NCBI RefSeq assembly: GCF_004664715.2
Contig: NC_051072.1
Span: 39,923,142 to 39,987,141 of the forward strand
Reading direction: 5' to 3'
Source: Peromyscus leucopus
Taxonomy: Eukaryota > Chordata > Mammalia > Rodentia > Cricetidae
DNA length: 64,000 nucleotides
Shown here: positions 46,001 to 58,159 of the stretch, one piece after another
Layout of the letters: every line of letters begins with the position of its first letter
Position numbering within the stretch: position 1 is the stretch's first letter
Position numbers and translations under genes: made by a program
The notes under the pieces: generated by a model
The model's database searches: none
What the model saw: the letters and a program-made list of their open reading frames with translations, nothing else
Told to the model about the DNA's origin: nothing

Positions 46001-49000
46001 TGTGGAGTGTTGTAGCAACAGTGTGTTGGCCCATCCTTTGGATATAGTCTAAGCTTCTTTAGGGAAAATAATGTGCCTGAAGCTTAGGAAAGAGAATAGC
46101 AACAATTAAGGGCTGAAGACGTTGGTTTCACACACACCAAAAAAAAAAAAAGTGTTTGAAAATACTAAGGTACATGATATTATGAATTATATATTAAAAA
46201 TTAAGTAATCTTAAACAGTTATCTGCTTTTAATAATATGAATTCAAAGCATAAGAGATTATAGGGGACACAGCATGAATGTGGACCTGAGCACAGAGCCA
46301 GCCATCCAGCAGAGGGGTCCGGAGCCCAATAACACCATTGGATGGGGACCCTCACCACGCTCTCTAGCAGCCCACAGTGGCACTCTCTCAAGGCTGAAAA
46401 TAAAAAATACCTGATTTAATCATGTATGAGTCACTCTCTTCAGAGTTTTAAAAATCAAAGTGGGATATTTTTAGGGAGGCCAAAGGTCCCTTAACAGCAA
46501 GGTGGAAATAGAAAAAGAGAATGGCTATTATTATTATTAAGAATACCCCTGGATGTAGAGACCCAGAGCTACCAAAGGAAAAAGCCTTTTCTAGCTTGAA
46601 GAGGATGTTTGCCTAAAGGCAAGGGAAAATGTATTATCCAATGTGAGTTTCTAGAGAAAAAAATTTCTTTGAGTGTATATGGGTTTTTTTTTTTTTGTGA
46701 CTGTTTTTAACAGAGGAGGGTTTGAATAGAGGACTTAACCTACAAAGAAAAAAATACTCTATTCATGTGCCTCCAGGTCCTGAGTCACCTTCATGATTAC
46801 CCATGATGCTTTTCATCTTATATGGGCTCAGAAAAATATGGAAATATGTTATTCATCTCATTTGAGAAATGGATAGAGATTATTTTAATTATGAACTAAA
46901 TGCCCATGCTTAGAGAGAGAGATAAAAAGTCTAGATAATGGCTGTGGGAAGCTGACACATTAACAGAGAAACTCATTGAAAATATTTAATTATTCATTTG
47001 ATATGTAATGAGTACCCTTAGGGTAACAAGCATGAAGTAGTACCCATAGTGAGCTACTTAATCAATGATTTCAAATGAACAAATCAGTAAAATCATACAA
47101 ATAATGGATGTGACCTAGAAAGGTTTATTGATTTAATCAAGTCTTTAAGAAATTTGACTTAAAAGCCTTTAATCCCATCATTAAGAGATACTGACCCACA
47201 GGAATTCAAAACTTAAGAAATGTGAGTAAACAAATGGATTTAATTGAAAGACCGAATTCTCTATATAGCTATGAGGCAGCCTGGCCTCCATTAAAGAGTG
47301 TAGACCTGGGCACCAAAGTGGCATATCTCTGTACAGCTCTGAGTGACCTGACATGTCTGAGCAGGGAGACACTATTGGACACCTGGGCTTTGAGTATAGA
47401 TTGAGTGACGTGCATAAAGCAGTATCTAGCAAAATACTTGGCCTGTAAGAGACGGGTGACACTTTAATCTTCAACATCTACATTTTTCTCTGAGTACCAA
47501 ATGCCAAGTAATAATGATATAACTGATTCTATTTATTGTCCACAAAGCCTACAGTCCCACAAATAAAACAGGCCTAGGGAAACGTAAACTAAGTACTAGT
47601 GAATCTTTAATCAGGATCTTGGGAGATAGTGTACTAACGTCAGGATTACTTTAAGAGAGTTTAGCGAAGAAAAGAAAGTTGAAGGTGGGGTGGAGGGACC
47701 CACAATGACAGTGCAGTCCTGGGAGCAGGCAACGGGAGAGTTGTACACACCGAGTTCAAGGAGCAAGCAGAGATGGATGCCAGCATCTCCAAGAAGGCAA
47801 TCATGCAGAGCCGGCTTCCTTGACAAGCTGGGTTACTCTCTGGCACAGCCTGGAGGGAAGAAGTGAAGAGAAGCACATGACCTCTGATCTCCTGCCAGGA
47901 CTCCCCACTAGCCGAGTGCAACTGAGCAAGAGGGCAAAGGAAGCTGTTGATATACTTTTCATCTGTCAGCCTTCCAGGACAGAAAGCTCTGAAAAGCAGG
48001 CCAGGGAAGAGAAAAGAGCCGCGGGCAAAATAGAAGACAGGCGGCACAGATATGGTCTGCATTCTAGCGAGAGGATTACATTTTTCTGCTACCCCATTCC
48101 TTCCAAGAAAAATACTTCCCACACATCTCAATGGCCTCACAAAGCAGACATTGCTACAAAAATGTTATGCTACTGAAAAAGGAGTGCATCTGCTCCAGAG
48201 AGAACTCAGCTTCCCAGATGCAAAGATGGGTCTCTCTGTGGCCATGGTTTGTATTTAATTTAAGTTTACACCTCCATACTTCTCTGCTGCTGCTATCATA
48301 GAACAATGCAATTTAATTATCAGCACAGGGTAATCAGTACAAATACGAAATGTGTGCCTGCACCAAAGGATGTTTCATAAGGAAAAAAAAAAAAAGTTGA
48401 CTCCCAGGAAGGCACTTATCTGAGTCCCTACAAATGCCTCCCTTAGCAAAAACAATGCAAGACAACAGAATGTGTTTCTCCCTCTAGGCAAGAGACACTA
48501 AAATGGAAAATGGAGGGGGTGCTGGCACGTATGATGCCATTATGAGAGAAGCTTCCATATAAAAGTCAATTAGGACGAAGGAAGAGTCCACTCCTGCAGG
48601 GAATAAACTTCAGAAATAGAAATAAAGAGAAACAGATTAGGAAAGCTCTGATGGGACTCTGAGAGCAGGAGCCTCAACCACAGCACCTGGGTATGTTGGG
48701 CAGCTCCGGAGCAAGGACCAGACTTCACAAAAGTCCTTTCCCGGGAATTAAGAGTTTAAGGAGCAGACATTCTGAAGTGCTCATCAGAAGAACTCCTTTT
48801 GATGGCTAACATTTTGTCCACACAGGAGCTGTGTGGTACTGGCAGAAAATCCTATCTCTTTTACCCTTGACTTGTGTGCTTCCCTAAAAAGTAGAGATGA
48901 CAGTATCTCCCACGCCACCACCAAGGGTTGTTGTAGTAAATAATTACCTGATATCAGAAAGTTTCTGAAGAGTTCCCTTCAAACATAATTCTGCTCATTT

Positions 49001-49148
49001 CAACAGAAAAAATGTCGATATCTAATGACATTTAGGCTTATCTAATAAGCCTAAGAGTAAAATATGGTGCCAATTGCCCTCAAATTTCAGGGCAGCTATT
49101 GAATATATATGTTAGCACTGAAGACAAATTTCCTATTCTTCTCTTTTG
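43013..49148. other. Repeat-poor unique DNA, possible regulatory region
   Basis: Over 6 kb with almost no interspersed repeat, in contrast to the flanks. Includes a CpG-richer patch (43262-43520), conserved-looking AT-rich stretches (43700-44070; 48240-48360), and a short GT run at 44359-44376. The pair of opposed open frames at 47661-48140 (159 codons, minus) and 47820-48176 (118 codons, plus) lie over the same GC-richer segment and match no known protein. No exon is called. Confidence 0.4.
43262..43520. promoter_or_regulatory. CpG-richer patch with hairpin (candidate regulatory)
   Basis: Has about nine CpG sites within 260 bp in a CpG-poor neighbourhood (for example gtggcgagtcc, cagcggcc, catccgctg, tcactcgactg, aagcgctctc, gaagcgagg, ctccggcc). 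A perfect 8-bp inverted repeat agctccca / tgggagct at 43451-43458 and 43465-43472 encloses a 6-bp loop. No transcript evidence. It may be an enhancer or merely unmethylated or young sequence. Confidence 0.25.
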
Positions 49149-49220
49149 ATGGGACTAGAATTTTTTTCCTTTCCTAGAGTAATATATGGGACTAGAATTT
49201 TTCCTTTCCTAGAGTAATAT
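49149..49220. repeat. Tandem duplication, 37/35-bp units
   Basis: Two copies of a unit beginning atgggactagaattttt and ending cctttcctagagtaatat, at 49149-49185 and 49186-49220, identical except for two fewer T in the second copy's T run. Confidence 0.95.
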
Positions 49221-49334
49221 AATGGCTGTTGAATGATAAGACTACTCCCAAACATTAAAATAAAACACCCCTGAGCCTCGACCTGCCAGTCACTGAAATA
49301 AAGCTGGTATATAACACCAGACCTTATTTTGAGG
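49221..49334. other. Unique spacer
   Basis: Nothing recognised. Confidence 0.4.
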
Positions 49335-49559
49335 CAGTGGTTCTCAACCTGTGGAGCACGACCCCTTTAGGGTGTGAACAACCCTTTCACAGAAACAGCC
49401 TAAGACCATTGGAAAACCTAGATATTTATATTATGATTCATAACAGTAGCAAAATTACAGTTATGACGCAGTAACAAAAATAATGTTATGGTTGGGAGTC
49501 ACCACGACATGAGGAACTGTATTAAAGAGTCACAGCATTATGAAGTTTGAGAACCACTG
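49335..49559 (+). mobile_element. URR1-type hAT DNA transposon
   Basis: Near-complete non-autonomous hAT-Charlie element. The left inverted repeat is cagtggttctcaacctgtgg (49335) and the right is its complement, tttgagaaccactg (49546-49559). Between them are the familiar blocks gattcataacagtagcaaaa (49435), ttacagttatgacgcagtaa and atgttatggttgggagtcac. The 8-bp flanks (ttttgagg and tttcacga) match poorly, so the target duplication has decayed. URR1 is a rodent-lineage family. Confidence 0.93.
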
Positions 49560-51142
49560 TTTCACGAAAAAAGAACTGCCCAGGTTTATTGCCTGTAAAT
49601 AATTAAGGAGTACTCAATTAGATCTGTCAACAATTTTGAGTCTTTTTTTCCTTCACCAGATGACAGATGTTTCTAATGGCATACCAAACTGAAATTAAAT
49701 TGCTTCTGTCACCCCTTGGATCTTCTTAAAGGACTGGTAGAAGTGAGGATGCGACTAAACCTGGGCGTTACATACATACTCAGCAACCACCTTCCCTCTG
49801 AGCTATAGCCTAACCACCTTGAATAGGCTCTAATGCAAAGGGGAAAATAGTAGATATAGAATATACTTGTCATAAAAGGCAATCCTTTCATGCAGTTCAA
49901 ACAGGCTCAATGTATTTAGGCCTAGCCAACAAAATACATGCAGATAAATTAGGAAGAGGCAATCGGCTTAAGAACTAAATACTTCAAATGTCAGCTGAAG
50001 GAAATGAAACATACAGAGGCAGTAAAAAATTTTCATGGAGAGTTTAACTGACGACCTTTGTGGATTAAACGTACACACGTTTTCCCTTTCCATAGAGAAG
50101 GTAGACAGCATTTGTCTGGTTGGCCTCTGTTTAGACAAAAGAAGAAATTACCTGGGATTTCCTCATATCTTCTAAAACTGTGAGTTACGAGAAAGCAGAC
50201 TTTAGACCAGACCAAGGAGAACAGTAGAGGGTTCCTGAATTTTATAGCTTCTATCATCTGCCCAGGTGTTATGTGATGATATCCATCAGCTAAGCTCTTG
50301 TGGGGGGGGGTGTCTAGAAACTGTGATCTAGAGAGCTTAGAGCATGTGGAAGTCATTCAGGAGTTGAGTACATGAGAAATCAGCCTATGGTCACAGAGTT
50401 GCCTACGATAGGACAGGAAGGAAACTGAAGGGTCCCTCCTCTTATACCAGTGTCAGCGGAGCTGAATATTCTACCCTGCTCAGTATTTTCCCTAAAGCTA
50501 ATTGCACAGCTCTAAAAGCATCACAGGATTTTCCAACAGAGTTTACCTACTCAGTTCTAGGACAGAGAGCAGGCCACTAGCAACAGAGGGTGAACGTGGA
50601 CCATCAGGTTTCAGTTCACTCTCAGTGAAGACTTTTCTCTGCAGGGGCATCACAAAGATCAAGTAGTCTGCCAAACACGTTTAACCTGACTCATTCTACC
50701 CACCCTCAGCACCAGTCCTTCATTATAGTTAGATGTTCTGATCTCTTGGTGTTAATTTCTCAGTCCGAGCCTCAAGTTCATGTTTTTAAGCTGTTCATCT
50801 TTCTGAACTTTTTCTTCTTTATAGTCTTGCAAAAGCTCCACCCTGTCTACTGATGTCCGCATGTCTCCAAATCACACGGGCCACTACGATGAACTGCAAA
50901 AACCAAAGACAATTTGCACACACTTCTGTTTTGTTCCCTAAATTTTCTAACAATCATTGCTTCTTCAGTTCAGAACAGAACAAGGCACCTTATTCCATAC
51001 TACACCATCGGTGATTGTCAATGCAAGTTCAAAAGGCCAAGATCATTTTACCATCACTTTTCCCTCTTCTCCACAGTGCTGGCATAGTGTTGACTACTTA
51101 GCAATGACTTAAGGCAACGGAGAAAAAACCAAAGTTATAAAC
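49560..51142. other. Unique non-coding DNA
   Basis: No repeat placed. The 107-codon minus frame at 50033-50356 has no recognised domain. G9 run at 50301-50309. Confidence 0.42.
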
Positions 51143-51326
51143 CAGTGGTTCTCAGCCTGTGGGTGGCAACACCTTTAGCAAACCTCTACCTCCAAAATTA
51201 TTTAATTTACTATTCATAATGGTAGCAAAATTACAGTTCTGAAGTAGTAGTGAAAATAATCTCATGGTTGAGGATCACCACAACATGAGGAAAGGGTCAC
51301 AGCATTAGGAAGGTTGAGAACCACTG
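51143..51326 (+). mobile_element. URR1-type hAT DNA transposon
   Basis: Second copy in the same orientation as the one at 49335, with an internal deletion. Left inverted repeat cagtggttctcagcctgtgg (51143), right aggttgagaaccactg (51311-51326). Flanking octamers ttataaac and ccttaaac share the last five bases, a decayed 8-bp target duplication. Confidence 0.93.
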
Positions 51327-51872
51327 CCTTAAACCCTTAAGAAAGATATGAACATTTCAACCACTAAGTATAGATTTTGGAAAATTAGAAAAAAGTTATA
51401 ACTACAGAAACTACTTTATCTCATTATCAAGGAAATTAAAATCTCTAAATTTATATTTGCCTTCTCTATAAGTTAGCAATGTTATATTTAATAAAATCCT
51501 AAATAGATATAAATGTGATTAAAAGGTATATATGTTGATTAAATATATGTTTCACATCTTGCTGACATGCTTTCAAAGTGAAACATTTGGAAGGAATTTG
51601 CTAATAAAATCCAAGGGCTTTAATGTTGTCACATACTTTTATAAAATAATTCTGGAAGTAAACTTTAACTGTGAGAAGGGATTTGCATGCAAAAGCAATC
51701 TTGAAAGTACTAATAGTAACAATGAAAATTTGGGAATAATTTAGATATTCAATTACAGGAAACTAGCTAATTAAAATATGCAACCTCTCCTACTTCATAA
51801 TATAAATGCATATTATTTTAATTAGATAAGAAACTGTGCACAATGCACTGTTAACTAAAAAAAGTATATGTG
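51327..51872. other. Unique AT-rich DNA
   Basis: Nothing recognised. Confidence 0.4.
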
Positions 51873-51950
51873 TGGTGGGTGCAGCTATAAGTGAAGCTCA
51901 GTGACAGATTGCTTGCCCAGCTAATGTAAGGTCCTAGGATTCATCTCCTA
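51873..51950 (+). mobile_element. ID-like SINE
   Basis: gtgaagctcagtgacagatt (51891), gcttgcccagctaatgtaag (51911), gtcctaggattcatctccta (51931): box-A-like and box-B-like parts of the ID body. The A-rich tail has become the CA/GA simple repeats to the right. Confidence 0.72.
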
Positions 51951-51973
51951 CACAGGCAGGTGCAGATGCAGGC

Positions 51974-51987
51974 ACACACACGCGCAT

Positions 51988-52026
<39 letters not shown>

Positions 52027-52160
52027 GAGATAGACAAACAGACAGCAAAAGAGAGAGAGAGACAGAGACAAAGACAGAGAGACAGAAAGTGAGATGGAGA
52101 GGAAGAGAAAAACAGACAGAGAAGAGAGGGAAAAGGGAGAAAATGAGGAAATGGACAAGA
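51974..52160. repeat. (CA)n followed by GA/GACAGA-rich tract
   Basis: CA units with a few CG interruptions (51974-52024), then a purine-rich imperfect gagaca / agaga tract to about 52160. Open frames over this tract are artefacts of the repeat. Confidence 0.95.
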
Positions 52161-53227
52161 AAAATGTTTAATATTAAAGTTACTCATAAAGAGCTAACCT
52201 AAAACTATACACAGAAAGAAAGCTAGAATGAGACATAGCAAAGTCAGCCCTTTTGCATAGGCACTATATTGTGGTTCATTCCACTCCAGCTTCTGAATCT
52301 CTTTTCTTTCTCCAATTATCAACACTTGGGAAGAGAGAAAAAAAAAAACACTTAAAAATCAGGCAGGAAATGTTTGCAGGAATATAACAGCCAGTAACCA
52401 CCCTGTCTTACTTTAATGGTAACTTCTGCTTCTGTCTATGGTTGTTCTGCGGGCTTCTCCCATTGCTCTGCGAAGTACTTGTGTGAATAAAAAACAAATC
52501 ACTAGCCTGCTTCCCACTTCAGAATATAATGAGAAGTGCTAGTGTATGCTTGTATGATCGTTCTGGGGGTTGTTAGACTGTTTACTCATGTCTTCTTGCT
52601 CTAGTATTACCAAGTTTGCTATTTTCCATGTAGTATTAGAATTTATCTTTTAGGATTGGGAATGGTTTAGATAAAAAGAGATAGCCAAAATTAAGTCCCC
52701 TCTCACGGATGCTGTTATTTCCACCCTCTATTGGGTATCAACCAAAAGACACTTTCCCCCTTTCTTTTGAATCTTGTGATACTGTCTACCAAAAGAACAT
52801 CTTGAGCATTTCGCTTAGAAAACCAATTACAATGGTACCTCTGTGCTAGTTCCTGGGTATACAAAATACACTGCACCCTGAAGACAGAGACAAATGCAAA
52901 CCATGTTCTAAATTAGCAAGCAAGTGAATTAGTTTTATGGGACCAATAGGACTCCAATCAATAAAGTATTTTCCTGCTTATATATTGGGGGAAATGCAAT
53001 ATGAGAAGGAAGGTTATATTTAGAAATCTACCCAAGTCTGTCTTCCCTGCTCTGCCAGCTGTAACACTGGAGTTTTTCTACCCAAGTTATGGACAGACTA
53101 TCAACCTCTCCACTCATTCCCCGAACATCATCCTTTCCCTCTGTGCTCCCTGTCCCTCAGCCACCATCCTGCCTTTCTCTTCACAGTTGAGTTCTTTGGA
53201 AGAATTGTGCATCGCCATTCATCTTTC
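52161..53227. other. Unique non-coding DNA
   Basis: No repeat placed. Confidence 0.4.
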
Positions 53228-53290
53228 TGGATCTACAGACTGAACTCAGACTGTCAGCCTCTGCAGCAAGTGCCTTAACCCACTGAGACC
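53228..53290 (-). mobile_element. B3 SINE remnant
   Basis: Short inverted piece: actgaactcagactgtcagc (53240), ctctgcagcaagtgccttaa (53260), cccactgaga (53280). Only the tRNA-like head region of a B3 remains. Confidence 0.6.
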
Positions 53291-53299
53291 TCTTACAAC

Positions 53300-53700
53300 T
53301 TCTTTCACATTCTGGACCTTTTCACACTGCCATTTCCTTCTAGAACATTTTCCTCTTCCTTATCTCCATATCTGCATATTTCCTTCTTCATTTGATGACA
53401 GCTACTTCAAGACTCAACTCGGATACCATTTTTTTTTTCTTAGAAGGTCCCTGAATCTTTCAATATAGCAGCGTACTGCCAAGTAGTCAACACCCGCTTC
53501 TGTCTTCCTCCCTACCTCCTGAGTACTCCCAAAAACTAATTTACCAACTTAGATTGAAATAGTCCATTTCCCTACATGTCACTGTCGTTCTTACCCCAAA
53601 TTCCAGTTTCTGCTTGGAAACAAAACATTTCTTGCTTATATAGACAACCAGTCCATAAAATATACACAATAAACTTTTACTGAGTTCTGCTTAACTGAAC
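53300..53700 (+). mobile_element. L2 LINE 3' portion (ancient)
   Basis: Matches the L2 3' region in order: cacactgccatttccttcta (53324), ttcaagactcaactcggata (53408), a ttagaaggtccctgaatctt block (53440), then a long decayed part, and cacaataaacttttactgag (53665) as the 3' terminal element. Shared across mammals. Confidence 0.6.
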
Positions 53701-53854
53701 TGCATGCCTTCACTAGAATAATGAGAAAGAAGCACGTTTTGTTCCACAACTTAAAGGACTGAATCTTTTTCTTAGTAGATTCTGCCCTCCCAGAGCCATT
53801 ATCCTAATCCCTTCTCTGCTCCGTAAAGGATAACAGCAATCGTTCTGACTAATT

Positions 53855-53970
53855 CGTTCACCAGGCATTTATTAAGCACTTGTGGTATGCAATGAACTGT
53901 ACTAGTGACGAGGGATGCAAAGATAAATATGATAAACTTCCTTGAGGAGCTCACAGCTGGGGGTGGGGAA
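53855..53970 (-). mobile_element. Ancient mammalian repeat fragment (L2/MIR age class)
   Basis: caggcatttattaagcactt (53863), gagggatgcaaagataaata (53910) and gaggagctcacagctggggg (53946) follow the layout of an old dispersed mammalian repeat that also appears weakly at 22297. Class not certain. Confidence 0.45.
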
Positions 53971-56900
53971 CAATAGCACAGTGCACTAAGTTCTCTGACA
54001 GCTCAGAAAAGCTGGTGTGGGGCCCCTAGAAGGCTGCAAGTGATCCTTCCACCTAACGGCTGCAAAGCCTTCTCTGCTGTTCTCTTCTTGTGAGCACTTT
54101 ACATTAAGTTATTCAGATGCTGTTTCATAGACTGATGTTCCCGAGCAGAAGGGACAGAACAGAACAGGAAGTGAAGGGACTCAGTTTCTTCCATGCCCTT
54201 TAGGCACCTGGTGAGACTTCTGGCCCTTCAAGGAGCGCTGCCTACAGAACTCCACTGCCGTAAAAATGGGCTGCAAACTGCCATTCAAGGAACAATGGCA
54301 AACAGTCACACTTCTTCAAAAGAACGGCAGCTTTTGATTTCAGAAGAAATTTATTATGAAATAATTGACATTTTAGAGAGTAAAAGCACACCATTTGGCT
54401 CCCAAGGTAGCCTAAGTCTTTATTTCCAAGGGTATGGAAATGCCAAGGGACCACTCTTTGCAATACTGACCTTGACCACTATTTCAGAAAAGATCCAGCT
54501 GAGTCATTTAGCAGCAAATCAATTACATTCCCTTCCAGGATGCCATGATGTATGGCCTTTTCCCCCCACCTGGAATAATTGCAGCAACTGAAAACACAAT
54601 TCTTTACCCTAGGTGAAATGCTGGGGACAATCTAGTTCTCTCATAAGGAGAGGTCTACTGTTTCATATTACCCGGCTTTGGTCTTAGTCCTGCTACACCA
54701 AAAGTGACAACAGAAGCTTGCTTTCAACAGCTCTCCTAGCCACACCCCCTCACACTGCTTCCTTACAGTGCCGCCCAGGCCTGGGTAGTGGGATGGTCGG
54801 CGCAGTGCTGTCCTGTGAATAGTAGGCAGTATGGTATAGAATCTGCTGACCTGAAGCCCAGGATGGAAAAAAACAACGGGATGTGTCATCACCAGCTAAG
54901 TTACAAGTACATTGAGAGAGTGTTCACATAGAAAGCTCTGAGAGGAAAAACAAAAAGATATCAAGATGTTCCCCCATAAAATCTTTAGCTCACCCTGCCT
55001 AATGTCTACAACAAAAGGTTGGTTCATAGAGGCATTCGAGTACTTTTCCTATCTCATGTAAGATTAAAGAAATCTGCCTGTTTGAATGCTTTTAAATTTG
55101 AGAAGCATCACAATAGTGTTGTGACTGCTCTCACACTGAGGTCTGGGAGTGCTGCTTTAGAATCATGGTTGGTACTTTGTGAAAATAGTTCAGATCAGGA
55201 ACACAGACCATCCTGTACCTGAACCAAGATTTTGTTTCCTAAGTAGATGGACAGATCACCAGATAAAGCTGAGAGAGAGGAGGCGAGGGAGAGGAGCCCC
55301 TTCTTAGATCCCAGAATCACACAGCCAAGATACAGTAGCAAAATTAGTGCCACCGAAACTTTGTAGCCAGGCTATTACAAAGTCAACAGACTCCTAACTC
55401 TTCCTTTGCTTCTGCTTCTCTATTAGTCATGAATTCTAAGTGTTAGGTTCCTGAAACACCTGCATTGTGAGCAGTTCCCAGGCGAATGGAATTATTTTTA
55501 AGACTAATAATACTATTGATTTAGTATCATCTGAGACACAAGAACCTGAAGAAAACAAACTGGAGTCTGAGTTGAAAATAAAAGAAGTAAAATGAGTTAA
55601 CAGAACACCATGCAGTTCTTACTGGAGACATAAAAGTTGACCTAATGAGGCTTCAGCAGAACAACTACTATCCTAGCACTGAATAACTGTGAAAGAACCC
55701 TCAAGCTATCATTTCCCCCTGATTAACAGTTATTACTGGAGAAGTCACTGCCCCAAAGACTGCACAAACAAAAGAAAAGCAAGGCAGGAAAAAAATGGAG
55801 AAATTCAATGTTAATTAAAAGAAACATAAACAAGGAGAAAAACACAACCAGGAATCCAAAGACTAGAAGCAGAAACCCAAACACATCAATTTTATGCCTC
55901 TTAGGAAGCAAGAACCCCATTAGCATTGTTACAAGAAAATGAGCCCAGGGTGGAAGTACCATTAACATCCAGACACATTGGAAACTGCACAGGCTGTTAG
56001 TGTTAGCTGGAACCAAGAGGCAAATTTCAATCAATTGAAGAAAAGCTGATTTTAAAATACTGAAAACAAAACCACTCAAAGAAGTTGGACAAAGAATTTG
56101 CATTTCTTTTCTTTTCACTATTTCACCAAATTCATTGTTGTCATTAAAGGCCAACAGCAACCACATTATCCTCTGGGAAAGCAGAAATTATACAACTCCT
56201 GGTGACATTCCGTACACTCCTCTCCGTACACTACATTCAGGGTAGATATGGTTGGTTAAGTCAAGTCAAGTGCTCCCATGCACTCTCTTCTTGACACTTT
56301 CATTCTCATGAAGGGACTCTGAAGAAAGGACTCTGAAGAAGGATAATTCAGAAATGAGAGCAAGTGACTTGGAGAAAAGGTAGAAAAGAGCAAAAGTCAA
56401 TTCATGGGACATTATGGATTTGAGAATTGGTTACAGCTGGATTCAAGGTCTGTCTGGGATCACTTCCTGGGGCCAGGTCAGGATCAGAGCTTAACCTTTC
56501 CAGCCTCACCTTCAAGGTTAACTTCAACATGAATGTTAAGTCTCTACTTCAGGGCAAAAGATGTGTTTTAATGAGACTCTGAGCCTGTGTGTCACCACAT
56601 ACTAAGCAGGGCCCTTGACTCAAAGATGGTGTTGCCTAAGTGTTAGGCTCATTTTGAGTCAGTCCGCTGAGATATCTCTAAACACCAAGGGCCTCAGTGG
56701 GTTCTAACAATCAACACAAAAATATGATTCACATTGACCCATCAAATTTAGAGACTAGAATGGCACAGACTTCACTGTACAACCTAGCGGTGGCAAAGAT
56801 AAAGAATCTAAAATTGTAGTTAATTTCTCAATTTAGATGAGCAAGCACTCATATTCTACAAACTCAGATGTTACTAACACAGCCAAACAGGTAACTAAAA

Positions 56901-57009
56901 TGTACTCAACCTGTGATTATTATTCTGCCCTTCTATTGCCATAGAATTAGAGGTGCTGTTCTAACTCTTGATATACCCCAGAAGAACAGAACAAGGATTT
57001 CTTTAAAAA
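53971..57009. other. Repeat-poor unique DNA
   Basis: About 3 kb without a placed repeat. A 132-codon plus frame (54193-54591) and a 147-codon hydrophobic minus frame (55723-56166) are the longest; neither shows a family that I know. The hydrophobicity of the latter follows from T-rich codons on the minus strand. Segment 54300-54430 looks conserved-element-like. A 14-bp tandem (ggactctgaagaaa) is at 56314-56341. Confidence 0.42.
56314..56341. repeat. Tandem duplication, 14-bp unit
   Basis: ggactctgaagaaa (56314-56327) is followed by ggactctgaagaag (56328-56341), one mismatch. Confidence 0.85.
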
Positions 57010-57125
57010 AAAATACATTTTAAAGTAAAACAGAATTACATCACTTCCCTCTTTCCCTTGCTTGCTCCCTCCAGCCCTTCCCATCTCACCCCTGACTCCC
57101 TCAAATTGATAGCCTTTTTCAGAGC
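57010..57125 (-). mobile_element. L1 LINE 3' end fragment
   Basis: Inverted L1 3' block: acatcacttccctctttccc (57039), ctccagcccttcccatctca (57070), cctcaaattgatagcctttt (57097). Only the terminal ~110 bp remain. Confidence 0.65.
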
Positions 57126-58159
57126 AAGGTTCTCTTAATCTTTAGCTTCTGGGTTCAGGCCTGTGCTTTTTGCACAGCTTCCAATGAGGTCAAATGAACT
57201 TTACATCTGAAGGTTAGAAATAATTTTCGCCCTGATTCTTCTTTCTTTAACCTCGTTGAATGGCCTCAAAATGAGCCCTGTTCCTTTTTCCAGCAAGAAG
57301 TTAATTGTAATACCCACTCCTCACTGGCAACTGCCAGCACCAGGCGACCAGAAAGTTTCGCAGAAGACTTAAAAGGCTCTGAGTGCAGACAAAAGGCCTG
57401 ACGTAGGAAAGAAATTTCACTCCACTGCAATCACCCTAGAGCTGTTCAGAGCTTGGCTGTCCTCACTGGAGCCTGGACTGAGTCACTGCGATGCTTGTGG
57501 TACCCATCTGGCACCTGAAATCAGCCTTTGTTCCCTCTTGATTCACGATGGAAATGAAGAACAGATATAAGATTGCACGACAAAAAAAAAAAAAATACCC
57601 TAAAGATTATTTTGCTAAGAGATCTTCTTCTTAGTGATAATAGAAAGCAATACATTTTTAAATCATTCAATGGTTTACTAGCTCAATATGTCAAAAGAGC
57701 AATTATAATTGGAAAGCTAGACTTTCATTTTTTTTTTTAAATTCTCCTTGATTCATCAAGGAAACAATATAAGTTAAAAATATGCTGCCAAATAAAATCA
57801 AATGTAATGTCAGACATTTAAGCAGCAGTTGAAATGAAAGTTTCTTTAAGTTCCCAACTCATCTTGGATCCTGTAACTATGAGGATAGTGTCAACCACAC
57901 TAAAGACACTATACTGGTCATCACGGTATTAAACATAATAATCCTAGCAAGAGTCAGCAGCCAGTCCAATTGCAAAGGCCACTGAGTTCTCTAAGGTAAT
58001 GCTGACTTTTCTCTTATGACACATACCTAGAATAGGAATATTAGACCAGCCTCAAGAACATTAAAAATACAAGCAGAAGAGAGAGATGAAATCATTCCAA
58101 GAGCATTTAGTCAGCAAATGGCACATGGATGAGGGTACTTCATTCCCAAAACCATGAAA
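57126..58159. other. Unique non-coding DNA
   Basis: No repeat recognised. Segment 57200-57540 is of balanced composition with few simple repeats and could be a conserved element. A13 run at 57582-57594. Confidence 0.42.

Noticed and set aside
47160..47300. B1 fragment suggested by gcctttaatcccatcatt and gcagcctggcctcca
   Set aside because: Only short matches; the sequence between does not follow B1 order.
47661..48140. 159-codon minus-strand open frame as a gene
   Set aside because: No recognised domain, overlapped by a 118-codon frame on the other strand, and no splice-site context. Length is within chance for 64 kb.
49327..49567. 8-bp target-site duplication of the first URR1
   Set aside because: The flanking octamers ttttgagg and tttcacga agree at too few positions to count.
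55723..56166. 147-codon minus-strand frame as a membrane protein
   Set aside because: Hydrophobicity is explained by T-rich codons (Phe, Leu, Val) from A-rich plus-strand DNA; no helix periodicity or homologue recognised.
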